A program made the translations under genes and the position numbers. This document shows, in pieces, positions 46,444 through 58,760 of a stretch of 64,000 nucleotides of DNA. The DNA comes from Telmatactis stephensoni (Eukaryota; Cnidaria; Anthozoa; Actiniaria; Isophelliidae). Numbering within the stretch: position 1 is the stretch's first letter; the number at the start of each line of letters is the position of its first letter. Under the pieces are notes generated by a model. It was not told where the DNA came from. It saw nothing but the letters and a program-made list of their open reading frames with translations, and searched no databases. The DNA is taken from assembly GCA_029948255.1 (NCBI GenBank), contig JALIZF010001912.1, forward strand, positions 1 to 64,000, written 5' to 3'.

Positions 46444-49055
46444 CAGGCCCTCAGGTTTACATGAAGATGACTTGTTCCTAGCAGCGGGGATCTAGTTACC
46501 TTTGCCTTCATTAGTAAATGGGGCTTAAATGCAGCTTATTAAATGCAACAGATATTTAGAGCTACAACAGGAAGAACTTGGGTATTCACTCAGCCTACCT
46601 GCATTATCTCCATTAACCAGCAACAACAGCAACACTGAACACAGTAAAAACATTTTGTCCTCAAATTGGTCAAACAGCTGTGTGTATAACCTTCTCCTGT
46701 CTGAAATGAATGCGTGTTTCTATCAGACAAGTGTTCTTATATTTGCACGTCGTTAAGACGTGATATCCCTTGAGGACTTGACGCATTTTATAAACACTTA
46801 ATCAAAGTTCAACAAGTCTTGGGCAGTTGTCCAATTTGATGAACATCGAGGTTGCAATTTGGTAACCTTGCATGACAACTGGTCGTTCAACAACTTGTTA
46901 GCGGGTACTTAGGCATCGTTAAAAACATAGTTAATAGAGCAGAATGGTTTGGAAACTCGGCAAACATCAAAAGGACTGACAAAGAAGCAAACATGGATGT
47001 TGAGTAAGGCCTTGACCGTACACAATCTTTTGTTTTACCTTCATATATTATGCTTGACTGACCTGACCCAAACATTTTCATTGGCTGATTGTCTAATATA
47101 TGTAAGAATGCTTTTGTTTTGTGCATTGTCATGGTTGGCAAAAGTGAACAAAAAGGTTCAACAATGGGCTTCACAACCAGATCATTCTATTAACTTTGCT
47201 AAAAATGAGGAATTAGATAAACTCCACTGCTATAAATAAAGTTAGTGCTCTATAATTCACATTATCATCGATGAAATTGCAAATTCTGCGTTGTCTTCTA
47301 TCTGGTAGGACCATGCAACTACAAATGTTTCGGTACTCATCGACAACATTTCCGGGGAAGAGATACTCGTAGAACTTTTGTGGGGGGATGTTCCACCTGG
47401 ACTCTCGACCCCTTACCCTTTTATATACCAGATTTTGGCAAAAAGGTATACCTTTTCTATACATTTACGATCGAAATTAAAGGTATCGCTTTTATATATC
47501 TCATTTACATACGCAGAGCACGCAAAGCGTGCTCCAATTAAAACCTTCAAGGGCCTTAGGAATAGCCCTAAACACAATGTTTGGCTTGAATGGTAGTTAC
47601 CGCTGTCGTTTTTTGAAACTAGAATCCCTTTGTTATAGTAATACCCAAAGTCGCGAGTTACCTACTCTTTTCTACACATATAATCGTTAACTCCCTACCC
47701 TTTCGTGTCACAGAACCCGACCTTCATATCATGAAATCCACTATTATATATGAAATGATGCCACCGTGAAGAGGACCAAATAATACAAATATACACGAAA
47801 AAAAACTTTCTTCTCACGAGAAGAAAAGTTGTTTTGACCTTCCAATTGAGCGGAAAAAGAAATTACTGAAAGACTGGTTGTAGCTACAATACACCCCTAT
47901 ATATACACGAGGTTTTTAAACAACTGTGGATTGTAATCGGTCGCGTGGCTAAATAAATCCAATGCGAGGGCTTTCTGGCTGGAATTCAAGATCTGGACGT
48001 AGCCCTTAGTTAACCCTCGATCTTGATAACGAATAATTTCAACTGAACACCAACCAGAACAGTCTATAAGGTGATCACAGATTGACTGCTCCCCTATTTT
48101 TTCAACGGTCTTTGTCAGTCTATCATTGCCTACACCAATGGTAATTTATGCTACATCTCACTTTAACGCTTTTTCGTAAGACAAAACGGAAAACGCCATT
48201 TTAGCGTCAATCAAGCTAGTAAAGGTTGCACGTAAAAGTTGAACCTAGGGTGTCTACGTTTTCAAGCTTACCTGGATTAGCTAGTATTGACGTAGCTCCG
48301 TTGTGATAAGAGTGGTGACTACGTCAAGTGTTTTACGCTTAAAGGAAGCCGTTAGAATTAATAGTTGAGGAAATCAAGAACCCACTTATGAGTTTACCCA
48401 GGTCAGTTAATATGTATTGATAAGTACATATATCCATCAAGTCAGACATTTAAGTATCAGTTTTCCAACAGTACTTACTAGGACAGTATATAAGCGCATA
48501 ATAGATGCATTGTTTTGCAACGGGCTTATATGTCAGATGTCAAAAGAAAAACATGTATTATGTTTTTTTCAAATTATTACTTGTAACTAGTATACTCGCT
48601 TATATGCTGTGACCCTGTACGTGTATTTGATCAGATAGATATCTAAATGGAATTTGGGGAATATATGTAAGCGGCAGACTGATGTGATATATGAATAGGG
48701 TATCATGACGTTTTTAAGAAACCATTCAAATCAACCATTACATCATAATAAGGTCTAACTTTACCCTATGTAGATACCTTAGTGACGTCACAATGGTTTT
48801 CACAGTGGCCGTACAGAAGGCAGTCCAAGTAGTTAGCGTTGAAAATACAGTCATGTCTTGGCTAAAATCTGATTTGAAACTAGCTCATACCCCAATGCAG
48901 AAAAAAATTAAGTGTCAGTTATGTGGCTATTTCTTGGGTCAGAAATCTATTGTATGGACAAAATCCTCAAGCAAAATTAAACAACTGTGAAGAAAAGCAA
49001 TTGCAAAATATGTACTCAAAATTGCATTGCGAGGTTTAACTACCATGACTAAGGA
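46444..49055. other. Region without supportable genes
   Basis: Only short open frames and AT-rich sequence. A frame at 46887-47174 (-) has no recognised motif. No repeat with clear ends was identified. Confidence 0.4.
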
Positions 49056-49057
49056 GC

Positions 49058-49308
49058 AAGGATGGCACAGTTGGTTAGTGCGCGGCCTTCGGTGCGAGAG
49101 GTCCCGAGTTCGATCCCCCCAGACCTCACATCCTTGTTTCGACTTCTTTCCAATCTGTCTAGCTTTGATTAGCTTTAAATACCCCTTAAAACGGAGCACT
49201 GATGGAGAGAGGGGAGTAAAATGAGCGCACCGTCGACCTCAGGTTTGAGTTGAATTACTGTTACGAGTTATCGACGTTAAATATGGTCGCTTTACTTTAC
49301 TTTACTTT
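49058..49308 (+). mobile_element. tRNA-derived SINE with CTTTA tail
   Basis: TGGCACAGTTGGTTAGTGCG (A box) and GGTCCCGAGTTCGATCC (B box) form a tRNA-like head at 49062-49120. The body runs to ACTTTACTTTACTTTA at 49291-49308. This is the RNA polymerase III promoter architecture of a SINE. Confidence 0.75.
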
Positions 49309-49606
49309 AACATTCACCCTACGAGGAAGTCTGATAAAGCAGGCTACGAGGTTTCATGGTGCATGTGAGAGCATGTGAAATACCAGACATTTTTAAAGCC
49401 TATGCGAACTTCATATCAGTCATTCAATATAATATAGTTTTGCTGACTAAAGGATTCTCAGCTGCAGCTGAAAGATTCAAAATTAAAAGTTGTCTTAATG
49501 GTGAGTTTTTGCTTATGAAGTTATGTTTTCATACAATTCAAAAACGACAAAGGATCCCTGATCTTGGTACTGCAGAACTGGGTCCCAGACTTCTATAAGT
49601 AAACAT

Positions 49607-50856
49607 TTCCTTTTTCTTTAAAGTTCGGCTCTTTGCCGGCATTATTTTACGGTACTCAACTTCGTGAATAAACGCTTAAGTACTTACAGCCGTTATCGAT
49701 AACACGTAGAGGTTCGTTACAAATCTCGTGCTTGACTTTTGTATTTTGCCGGACATCAATCATCTGTATTTCTATGGCAACCAAGTTCTAGCTCCTCCCA
49801 CTTATTTATTTCTCTAGAATTCAAAACTTTCGAGTTTCGATTCAAGTTTATAAAAGTTGTAGATTTTTCTTTTCTCGAAATAGAGAAATCATTTTTAAAC
49901 TCTTTACAAAAAAGGAGAAGATTGCAATACCTCGAACTGTATGCGTAAAGCGAGCGATTGTATTGACAACCTAATGGATCGAATAAATCTATCGAAATTC
50001 TTCAGTCGTTCGTTTAGCTACTGACTGCGAAGTCTCTTGGTTCTAGGTAATAGTGCCACGACGAAATTCATGCATAGACAATTCGACAGAGTGAATAGAC
50101 TTCATTATAACAATATTATAATGTTATAACATTATAACAATAAATAGATATGTTAGGACGCTAATAAGATTAGCTGTTATCTAACAACAATATCCTGTTG
50201 GTTCCCAGCTAATGATACGTACGTATTTGGTAAAATTTTGTTGACTTTGTGAGTGCATTTGTCTCTGCATGCCTCTGACGGAGACTACATTTCACTGTCC
50301 TTCAGTTTTTTTTAGCCATTTCTTCGGAAAAAGGAAAATATGCGATCTTTAACTGTGAGGGATCGAGCGAGGAATAAACACACTGAAGAACAACTTGACA
50401 AGAGGGCGGAGCTACAGCTTAGTTGCCATAGAAATCAGACAGATGATTGATGTCTGGCAAAATCAAAGTCAAGCTCGAGATTTTTAACGAACCTCTACGT
50501 GTTATCGATAACGGCTGTAATTAAGCGTATACAGCTATTTCAAAAAACGTGGAATACTGAATACTGCATTCTGCATACTGAAGAGTGCATTCAAAGACCA
50601 AAATGCCTTGTAGTTGAGAATGTTTTGAAGATGGCATAGTGAAAATCCTCTAAAACAGCTATAACTAAGGCAAATGCGTGGCAAAACGACAATGGAAACG
50701 ATCAACAATAATGCAATTTGTAAGTCTTGGAATGCACTATGCAGTATGCAGAATACAGAATTCAATATTCAACGTTTTTTTTGAAATAGCTGTATTCACG
50801 AAGTTGAGCACCGTAAAATAATGCCGGCAAAGAGCCGAACTTTAAAGAAAAAGGAA
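49607..50856. mobile_element. Long-inverted-repeat transposon, 1.25 kb
   Basis: The left arm (49607 to about 49800) and right arm (about 50410-50856) are inverted copies sharing TTCGGCTCTTTGCCGGCATT, GTTATCGATAAC and TATGGCAACCAAG-type blocks over ~200 bp. The right arm is interrupted by a smaller element at 50532-50792. No transposase frame is visible between the arms. Confidence 0.8.
50532..50792. mobile_element. TA-flanked MITE nested in the larger element
   Basis: Ends CAGCTATTTCAAAAAACGT and complement, bordered by TA on both sides as for Tc1/mariner elements. The uninterrupted left arm of the host element shows the empty site. The interior repeats AATACTG(C)A. Confidence 0.8.
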
Positions 50857-51896
50857 TTATTAGTAAAACATTACCCGCTTTTATTGTGAAGAAAGCCGCA
50901 GTGTGAAAGCAGTCTTTTAGTATTAGGTTAGAAGCAGTGGGGATGCGATTGACTACATAATAATTGTATTTGGAGGTGACGTCGCAGTCGGCGGTATATA
51001 ATCAAAAGCCGTTTCTTCAAGGCAAGAAAACAAACACCCTTGAACAAATAAATGAATTCTGCGGAGGATTCACAATGTTTGCATAGGCTTTATTAACAAA
51101 AAAGATCAAGGTGGCCATTCTTGATTAAAGCTCATTATATCAGTTTTAAATCTATAAAATCCACTAAGAGAGAGTCAAGAAAGTCACTGAATCCGAAAGC
51201 AGCTTTATTGTCAAAACATTGAATCTGGTCGTCTTGTGTTAACAAACTGCCAAATAATTTTAGGCATAAATAGACCTGCTCACTATGCAAACATCAAGTC
51301 ATTGAATGCAAATCGTCTGCCGTTCAAATTGCTTTAATTTGAGACAAGTGTTCAATAAAGGAGACGCACGTCGCCGCGGTACACATAATTTCCAAAGAGA
51401 GACACAAAAGCGGACGTGCATATTCTCAATAATATTCTCAATTGAGCAATCCATCCGTTAAAAAGGAAGAAATCTTCCAAATCCAAGCTCTAAATAGATA
51501 GAGTATACAGAATATATGCATGAACTAACTATACCTAAAAACGTTTCTTTATTAAGAGTACCCCATCAGTTACTACCCAACGAGCTGACTGCTAGCTGCA
51601 ATTGGAATAGATTTAAGGTTACCAAATAAAAATAAAATAAAATGTCTCTAATTTGTTTGTATGGGCTGTTTTTGTGCTAATTGTTCTTATTCAATTGCAC
51701 TCTTTAATCGAGGAATGACTGTTTCCGCCTACTGGCCTTTTGAAATACTATATTAATGTTGTAACATCTATCCCTGATGATGGGTCTGGAACCCGAAAGC
51801 TCGGATTAAATATCTGAAAAACAGCATAAATGAGACGTCTATTTAAAAATATATTAATGTCATTATCCCCAGAAAAGACCCATTGCTAACATTAAC

Positions 51897-52919
51897 TTAG
51901 TGCTGTGAGTTCCACTGAGTTTCGTCCCCAAGCAGACAAGATCTTACTGGCTTTGGCATCACGTTAATCATCGCTCTGCGTATGGGCCGCATCTTGATGC
52001 AATAAATGATTGGATTTAGCAGTGAATTGATGAGCATTATAGTATAAGACACATTCATAGCAATGAGTCTTGTCTTGAAGTGCAAGCCTTTTAAAACAAA
52101 CACTACTTTTACACCAATGAAGGGTACATAGCACAGAATAAACACTAAGTAGACCCAGAGTATAGTGTTGGAGGCTTTCCTTCTCTGGGCCATGCTCATA
52201 TTTCCTGTCTCTCTAGCCAATGTTTGGTGTTGACTCTGATTTGCTCGCACCTGTTGTTGTTGTCGATGAATATCTACTTGATGGCGACGGAGAATTCGGA
52301 AAATTAACGCATAGTTAATTGAGCAAATCACCAAACATGAACTGAATCCTACCACAGTGGACCAGTTCAGCAACTGTGAAGACCACAAAATAGAGGACGA
52401 AATAGCTAATGAAATGACCCAAAAGAGAACTTGGCTGCAGACAATACGACGGTTGGTTATGACACTAGCGTACTTCATTGCAAATTGTAAAGCTATAACT
52501 TTGTCTATACTGATTGAAGTTACAGTTATAAGCGACATTGCGGGGAATGGTGATACTGCGGCATTCATGGCTAATACCAATAGTCTATTACAGCGCCATG
52601 TAGGTCTAGATGTCGCAAACGCCAACGACATCACAACATATATCGGCATCGCCACAGCGCCGGCTCCAAGATCAGTGAGAGCCAAACCACAAAGAAGAAC
52701 ATTTGACGGACAATGTAGTGATGGAGTCTTGTATATACCAACCAGAACTAAAGCGTTTAAGAAGATGGTTGGAGGTGTAAGGATTGAGGCAAGTACTGCT
52801 AAGGATTTAAAAAATTCAGAAAGGTTGCGAATTAAGTATTCGTCTTCGAAGTTCATCAGGCATTTGTCTCTGCTTAATGTAATATTTCGAAAGCTCATTT
52901 TTTGTGTGGGCCGTTTCAT
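51897..52919 (-). CDS. Class A (rhodopsin-like) GPCR, intronless
   Basis: One exon of 340 aa counted from the ATG at 52919; the ATG at 52898 is an alternative start. Seven hydrophobic segments are evident. TM1 has NALVLVGIYK and TM2 has LALTDLGAG. Loop 3 has HRQQQQV before TM6. TM6 has FILCYVPF and TM7 has LLNPIIYCIK. Two NxT/S sites precede TM1. The DRY motif at the end of TM3 reads DKV (residues 139-141), an uncommon change that can affect G-protein coupling. The ligand is unknown; amine- or melanocortin-like groups are possible. The gene at 60221-61181 is a close paralogue. Confidence 0.9.
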   Translation of the reverse strand: MKRPTQKMSFRNITLSRDKCLMNFEDEYLIRNLSEFFKSLAVLASILTPPTIFLNALVLVGIYKTPSLHCPSNVLLCGLALTDLGAGAVAMPIYVVMSLAFATSRPTWRCNRLLVLAMNAAVSPFPAMSLITVTSISIDKVIALQFAMKYASVITNRRIVCSQVLFWVISLAISSSILWSSQLLNWSTVVGFSSCLVICSINYALIFRILRRHQVDIHRQQQQVRANQSQHQTLARETGNMSMAQRRKASNTILWVYLVFILCYVPFIGVKVVFVLKGLHFKTRLIAMNVSYTIMLINSLLNPIIYCIKMRPIRRAMINVMPKPVRSCLLGDETQWNSQH

Positions 52920-53520
52920 ACATGTAATTACCGATCTGGTCACGTACGCGTAAAGATGCGACTGTCCTACTTTACGTATATTCCAGTAAATACGACTGTT
53001 TTGTCAACAGCGTTCTGGCCGGACACAGCTGATCAAACGATTTAAAATAGCTGAATTTATATTAGAGACGAGAAATTTGTCTTGGACAGCAAACTCGTCT
53101 GATATGAATCCGGTGAAGGACGACGAGTTTCTCGTCCCAAATTTATCCGTTTATTTTCAGCCAAATATACCCTATTAGAAATGCTCTCAAAATGACTAAT
53201 TTTTTCAAACATCATGGCAAATATTGAGTTCAAAAATAATGATTAATGCTTATTTAAGTCTCGGAACTCAGGGATAGCTTGTTACCTCATTCCCTCATCC
53301 CTCTCCTCCCCTCACCCCTATTGCGTGTTCAAATGGAACGTTCTGGTGTACGTCGATCAGGTGGCACATACAGCACAATCGGAGAACAGTGAAAACGATA
53401 GCCTGGTTTTCACTATCGAAGCAAGACAACGCCAAGCTCGTGTTTTTACTTGTAAAAGTAGCGACGCAAGCATAAACGCTAGCGCAAAAGAACGGAAGGT
53501 TTTATTTTTCTTGCGCGGGC

Positions 53521-53841
53521 TTGCGTCGTCTTGCATCGTCTTTCGTTGTCTTTCGTTGTCTTTCGTCGTCTTGCGTTGTCTTGCTTCGTCTTACGTCGTC
53601 TTGCGTTGTCTTGCGTTGTCTTGGTTGTCTTGCGTTGTCTTGCGTTGCTTGCGTCGTCTTGCGTCGTCTTGCGTCGTCTTTCGTTGTCTTGCGTCGTCTT
53701 GCGTCGTCTTGCTTCGTCTTGCTTCGTCTTGCTTCGTCTTGCGTCGTCTTGCATGCGTTGTGTTGAGTCATCGTGCGTGGTCTTGCGTGGTTTTCCGTTG
53801 TCTTGCGTCGTCTTGTGTTGTCTTGCGTCGTCTTGCGTCGT
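53521..53841 (+). repeat. 10 bp minisatellite TTGCGTCGTC
   Basis: About 32 units of CTTGCGTCGT with variants (TTTCGTTGTC, TTGCTTCGTC). It is open in most frames on both strands because of the repeat, which explains several long spurious frames. CpG-rich. Confidence 0.95.
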
Positions 53842-54469
53842 TACCGTAAACCATGCATTATATCGTATTTATCCCACACCATAGCGAATACAGCCATGCA
53901 ATCAGAAAGCAGGAAAGCCGTTGTATATTCAGCGGTATTCAACTGTCTCTTCCCATGACACATTGCCATTATATTTGCTGTATTTTCTATGGTGTGGGCT
54001 TAGTGTAGGATAAAATAATTGTATGTATTTGCTACCTGACGCATAAAATCAAATCAAAGCGATTTGATCGAATTCATGCTACTGGGACAAATTCTAATGT
54101 AAGTCAGGAATTTTGTAAGAAATGGTTTCCAATTTTATTATTCAAATAGGTATTTATAAGTAAAAATATTATCACATGCGAGAAAAAAAGTCCTGATATT
54201 CGAAAAAAGAAAAAAATAGGAAAAAACGTCCAGACATTCGAATAAAAGAAAAGGAAAAAAGGAAAAAAAGAAAGAAATTTGTAACGTCTAGGAAATGCAC
54301 CCCACAGAAACAATGCAGTAAGATATATGAATAATTCTAATTAAAAATAAAATATTATGAAAATGAAATTTATCACAAAAAATATCAAAAACACCAAACA
54401 TTTAAAACAAGTTCAAAAAGATGTAATTTTATCTTAAGGCTTGGGAAAGAAACGGAAAAAATGAAGAAA

Positions 54470-54806
54470 AAAAGAAGTCAGAAAAGAATCCGGCGTCGGC
54501 GAGGATCGAACCTGTAACCCCTTAAAGAGCACCCCCCGGAAATAAAATAACAGACTGAATAAATAACTGTAAAAAGAAAAAACGAAAATGAAAATGAAAA
54601 TGAAATTTTGGGACGATTCTCCCGAGACATTCTGAGAAGCTGAGACATCGAATCGACTTACGTTACGGATGAAGATTTCGGCCTCATCCACGCTATCCCG
54701 GTGCTACATATTACAGTTATCTTAGCCCGAAGGCCAGGGAGGGAGACGATATCCGGACCCTAATCCATACCTTTAGATATCACCTTAGACCGCTGCGCTA
54801 CCTAGA
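54470..54806 (-). mobile_element. Possible tRNA-derived SINE remnant
   Basis: On the reverse strand GGTAGCGCAGCGGTCTAAG resembles an A box and CAGGTTCGATCCTCGCC a B box, but they are ~280 bp apart, so this may be two fragments or an interrupted copy. Confidence 0.3.
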
Positions 54807-54849
54807 CACTTAATAAATTTAATGACTAATTGGGGTAGTCTATTCGGCG

Positions 54850-56445
54850 AAGTTTCATTGTAATGCTAATACTCCCCAGGGAAAGAAATGAACCAATCAG
54901 AGTCCAGCTATCAAAAAAATAGCTGTTTTGTAAATAAATAGAAAGAGAAAATAAAAGATTAAGTTTTCAGGAACATCGAGCTTGTCTGCATTGTTTTACT
55001 CCATCGATTTGTCCCAATTCCCTAGCGAGATAGAAGAACCAATCAAAATCTAGTCGATTGAAGAGGGATCAATAAATTTCCATGATTATTTTAAGTACAG
55101 CAAGCTTCAAGCCGTTACGTACGCTATTACTTATGGATTTTTATTTCCGTTCCAAAGTGAAATGATCGGCCTCACTAAAGATGTTCAGTTGGAATCCACG
55201 TTTCTTATTTCAGGAATATCCCTAGAGCGTAATCAGATTAAGACATCAGCTTGAGGTAAGTTCTTTTATAAGTTAAGGTGATTTAAAATTTAGATTGATG
55301 CTTTCAGCTCATCGTTTTAAAACAAAGCTCGTAGTTGTTTACATGTACACGTTTGTTCTTCAATATTAATACCAAATTTGTTAGTTACATGGTCGATTTG
55401 AGTTTAATTGTGTAAGTAGACGAGAAATTATTATATTTGAACTGATCTCGTCAAAATGTATCCCCGAAAACTCCACAGAGAATCTCGTAATGCAGAATGC
55501 CAAACTCGCGCAAGCTTTTATATTGTCGTATTCAAAAATATTGGGAAATGTCATTTCTGCCTAGAAACTTAATAACTGACACAAAAAAGTAAACTTTTTA
55601 AATCTTTCACAGTGCATTACATGATGAAATCTTTCAAGTGATTCACTGCTCTGCCTGACGAATTATCCTATACATAGTCTAGATAACTAAAATTACACGA
55701 TTGTAAAAACCAGAGTAAGCACCAGACTGAGACTTGGGGCTTGTTGCTTGTTGCTTAATTTGTAGAAACCCAGAACACAATGTGTTATTTTCCCTGTAGC
55801 TTGTAACATTGTACACAACATGCATCGTGCGTGTGTCCGACCCTGCAACAGGTGCGCGCAACAGTTAGAGAAGTAGAAACGAGTTCTTTTTTCTGAAGCC
55901 ATACCAATCTTGCAACAGATCGCGCAACGTTTTGTGCAACAGCTACAGAAGTACAACCGAGCTTTTTCTGGGGCATTGCGCGCGCCTGTTTGATTGATTG
56001 TTGATTGTTGTTTATTTGCACTCTTTTTTGTACATTTTTTAAAAAAATTATAATTTTTTTTGCAAAAAATTAATTAAATTGTAAATTAATGTTGCAGGGT
56101 TAAAATTGTTATGAGTTGGATTTTGGTATTTCAAACCTTAGTGGCTACCTTTTCCAGAGCTAATGCACACATTCCAGATAGCTCGGAGCTTCAGTAACGA
56201 TAATTCGGATAAATTTCGACGGATTTTTCGTTCTTTTACTCAAGTAAGCATACGTCTGTTGTGGTCAGGACCAGAGTTCAAACGTCGCCCGAACAAAAAT
56301 TCTTACACATGTTCTAAAATGAAACATTTATAATCATGGATAAAAACAGTTTTCTGATAAACGTCTTTAAAATCCGTTTCCTTGTGCTTGTCTACTGACA
56401 CCTATCGTTTCCTTGACAGCCTAGATATGAGCAGCAGTCTGGAGT
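54850..56445. other. AT-rich region with repeat remnants
   Basis: No gene seen. The block 55800-55985 carries GCGCGCAACAG-type repeat sequence related to that at 42370-42600. Confidence 0.4.
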
Positions 56446-56449
56446 CGGT

Positions 56450-56574
56450 TGTACGAAGGGTGAATAACGCTATCCAGCGGATAAATCCTTATCCAGCGGA
56501 TAAAATCTATACAAAATCTATACAGTGGATAACTCTTATCCGGTGGATAACTTTATCCAACCTTCGTACAACCT
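56450..56574. mobile_element. Short MITE
   Basis: Inverted ends GGTTGTACGAAGGGTGAATAA and TTATCCAACCTTCGTACAACC, with TATCC(A/G)(G/C)CGGATAA palindromes between. Confidence 0.75.
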
Positions 56575-57217
56575 GTACAACCCGGCCCTGGATTTTAACC
56601 TTCTTCTCCGGATGGACTGCCTGGAGAAGGTCGAAATATGGCACTTTGTATTCTAAATGATGTATTATTTTTAGCAAGCAGCGCTATTAAACGTTTGATA
56701 GATAAAACGGGTTCTCTGATTTACATCGTTAAAGATCCGACACGAGTCGCGAAGCGACGAGTGCGATATCGTTTTTTCGAGTGAAATTCAACGTAGAATT
56801 CCCGAGTCGGGAAATGAATTTTCCTTGAATCCCATAGCAGACATAGAAAAAATAAATAGAGAAGATTTTGTCCATTTTTTCAAAGCGCACGGCAAGCCAT
56901 TCAAGAGCAAGTACATAAAAATAGCCAGCGAATGAGAATAAAGCTGTAGTCGTGAATGAAAATCGTCTCACTTGCAAACTTACTTTGCTTCAACCTAGCC
57001 TCGTGTCGAGTATTTGAGGAACAAAATTATTGTCAAACTACTGGAAAATGTACTATATTTTACTGCAATTGGAACTGGAGACCATGTAAACATTGTCCTG
57101 GAGGAATGTCGATCTCATGAATGGCAAAACAACACTTGTTTATCGGGGAAAAATGGTCTGGAGCATTTCATTGACACTGCGGAAAAAGTAAGTTAAAGTA
57201 AATTAAGTCGAAAATTT

Positions 57218-57605
57218 TGTTCCCCTAACTATCAACAGCTTGCTATTCAGACATGATAATAGTTTTCTATTCTTGCTGGTTTTTTTGGTTATGTTTTGAA
57301 TGCCTTTTTACCGGTGTTTTTTGGATAATTCGTTCTGACAAGTTCAGCTGAAATTTTAAGCTTATAGGAAAATTGTTGTGTTCCACGAAACTTTTTTGTG
57401 TTCAGTGAAAGATTGTTGTGTTCCACGAAACTTTGTTGTGTTTTCAAAGCAATTTTGCACTGCGTTTTGCCCCTGTGGGCCACCGTAAAAAGTAAGTGAA
57501 ATCGAAAATCTTGTTTCCCCAACTTTCAAAACCATGGTATCACATGGCGGGTAATAGTTTTCTACTCTTGCTGGTTTTGTTATGTTTTGAACGCCTTTTT
57601 ACAGT
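57218..57605. repeat. Direct duplication
   Basis: A ~98 bp segment (containing ATAGTTTTCTATTCTTGCTGG and ATGTTTTGAATGCC) at 57218-57315 recurs at 57508-57605. GTGTTCCACGAAACTTT is itself repeated between them. No gene is supported around it. Confidence 0.7.
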
Positions 57606-58511
57606 GGATCCGGTGTACATAATTATTTAAAGTAAAACATGTCTCGTTCAAAACTTCAGTCGAACATAAATTGCCGTCAAACAACTCTACCGGACTGTGT
57701 GTTCCTGACGTTTTGTCTCCGAAAACGTCTATGACTGCAGCCGGAAACAATACGCCGAGGACTGAAATATTGGGGTCGAGGGACCACGAAACAAATTCCT
57801 TTTCCCGAGGTTCCAGTAAATAAGTGTTTTGTCAAAGAACAAAAAGCAAAACGTCGTTACAATGAATGTTTTTATTCAGTCAAAAATCACTCAAAACTCG
57901 TCAACAAACTGGCTGACTTTTTTTCGCACAAAGTTTTTCGGAGAATTTTCCAGCTTGTATGGTGACATTCCTGATTGATCAATCTTTTTCTCGGAATAAA
58001 TTCTGTTTATTCGTCTCATAGTTTGAAAATAAAATAAGCACAAGTTTTACCTTATGTCCGAGTGAATGAATTTGCAAACGCGCGCTGCCAAAAACGCGCC
58101 TTCAAAGCTCAATCAACTTCCGGTTTTGTTATTACTGAGGAAACATCAAATCTTGTTCACGTTCACGTGATACCCTCTCGGCCAATGAGAGTACGAGAAA
58201 ATTGGACTTTGACAGTTGGTATATACTAGTAACTATCTATTTTTTATCTTTAGTTATTGAAATAAGCTAAAGTGAAACGTTTTGCTACTGAGAGAATAAA
58301 AATTATCATGTCGAAGTTGTCGAAGACACCAAGTTTAATACCAAGTTCAATCGCTTGCTTGTGTCCTTTTGCTGTTAGCTGTTGCGTCTTTTCTTGAATT
58401 ACTTGTCAGTTTCTCGTGATAAGTTTTGGCAGCGATAGAAGTTTGTTTTCAAACTATTTGAAATTATCAAATCAGTACGTAGCTCAAAAGAAAAAAGAAA
58501 AAAGAAAAAAT

Positions 58512-58760
58512 CGCGGGCTACCTGTATAAGTGGGTGATTCCAGCTGAATCGTCCACCCTCTTTTGATCGTCAATATCTTTTAAATTTTAAAAATAATTTT
58601 ATTTTTCTTCAAACCTATTTCATCTTTTTTATTTGATTGTATCTTCGTTTTATCTTAAACTACGAAAAAAAAATTTTCTACACCGATTATAAGAATGAGA
58701 AGGAAACAAAACAATCGCGGGCTGCCTGTGTAAGTGGGTGATTCCACGCTGAATTCTCCC
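58512..58760. repeat. Short direct repeat pair, 200 bp apart
   Basis: ATCGCGGGCTACCTGTATAA / GTGGGTGATTCCA at 58512-58555 recurs at 58712-58758 with few changes. Confidence 0.65.

Noticed and set aside
49058..49130. Genuine tRNA gene
   Set aside because: A and B boxes are present but the acceptor stem does not close and a SINE body with CTTTA tail follows.
51740..51860. Penelope-like or LINE remnant
   Set aside because: CCTGATGATGGGTCTGGAACCCG resembles a phrase seen in some retroelements, but the stretch is too short to support a call.
52357..52953. 198 aa plus-strand frame
   Set aside because: Antisense shadow of the intact GPCR.
53325..53849. 174 aa Cys/Arg-rich proteins on both strands
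   Set aside because: Translations of the 10 bp minisatellite, open in most frames.
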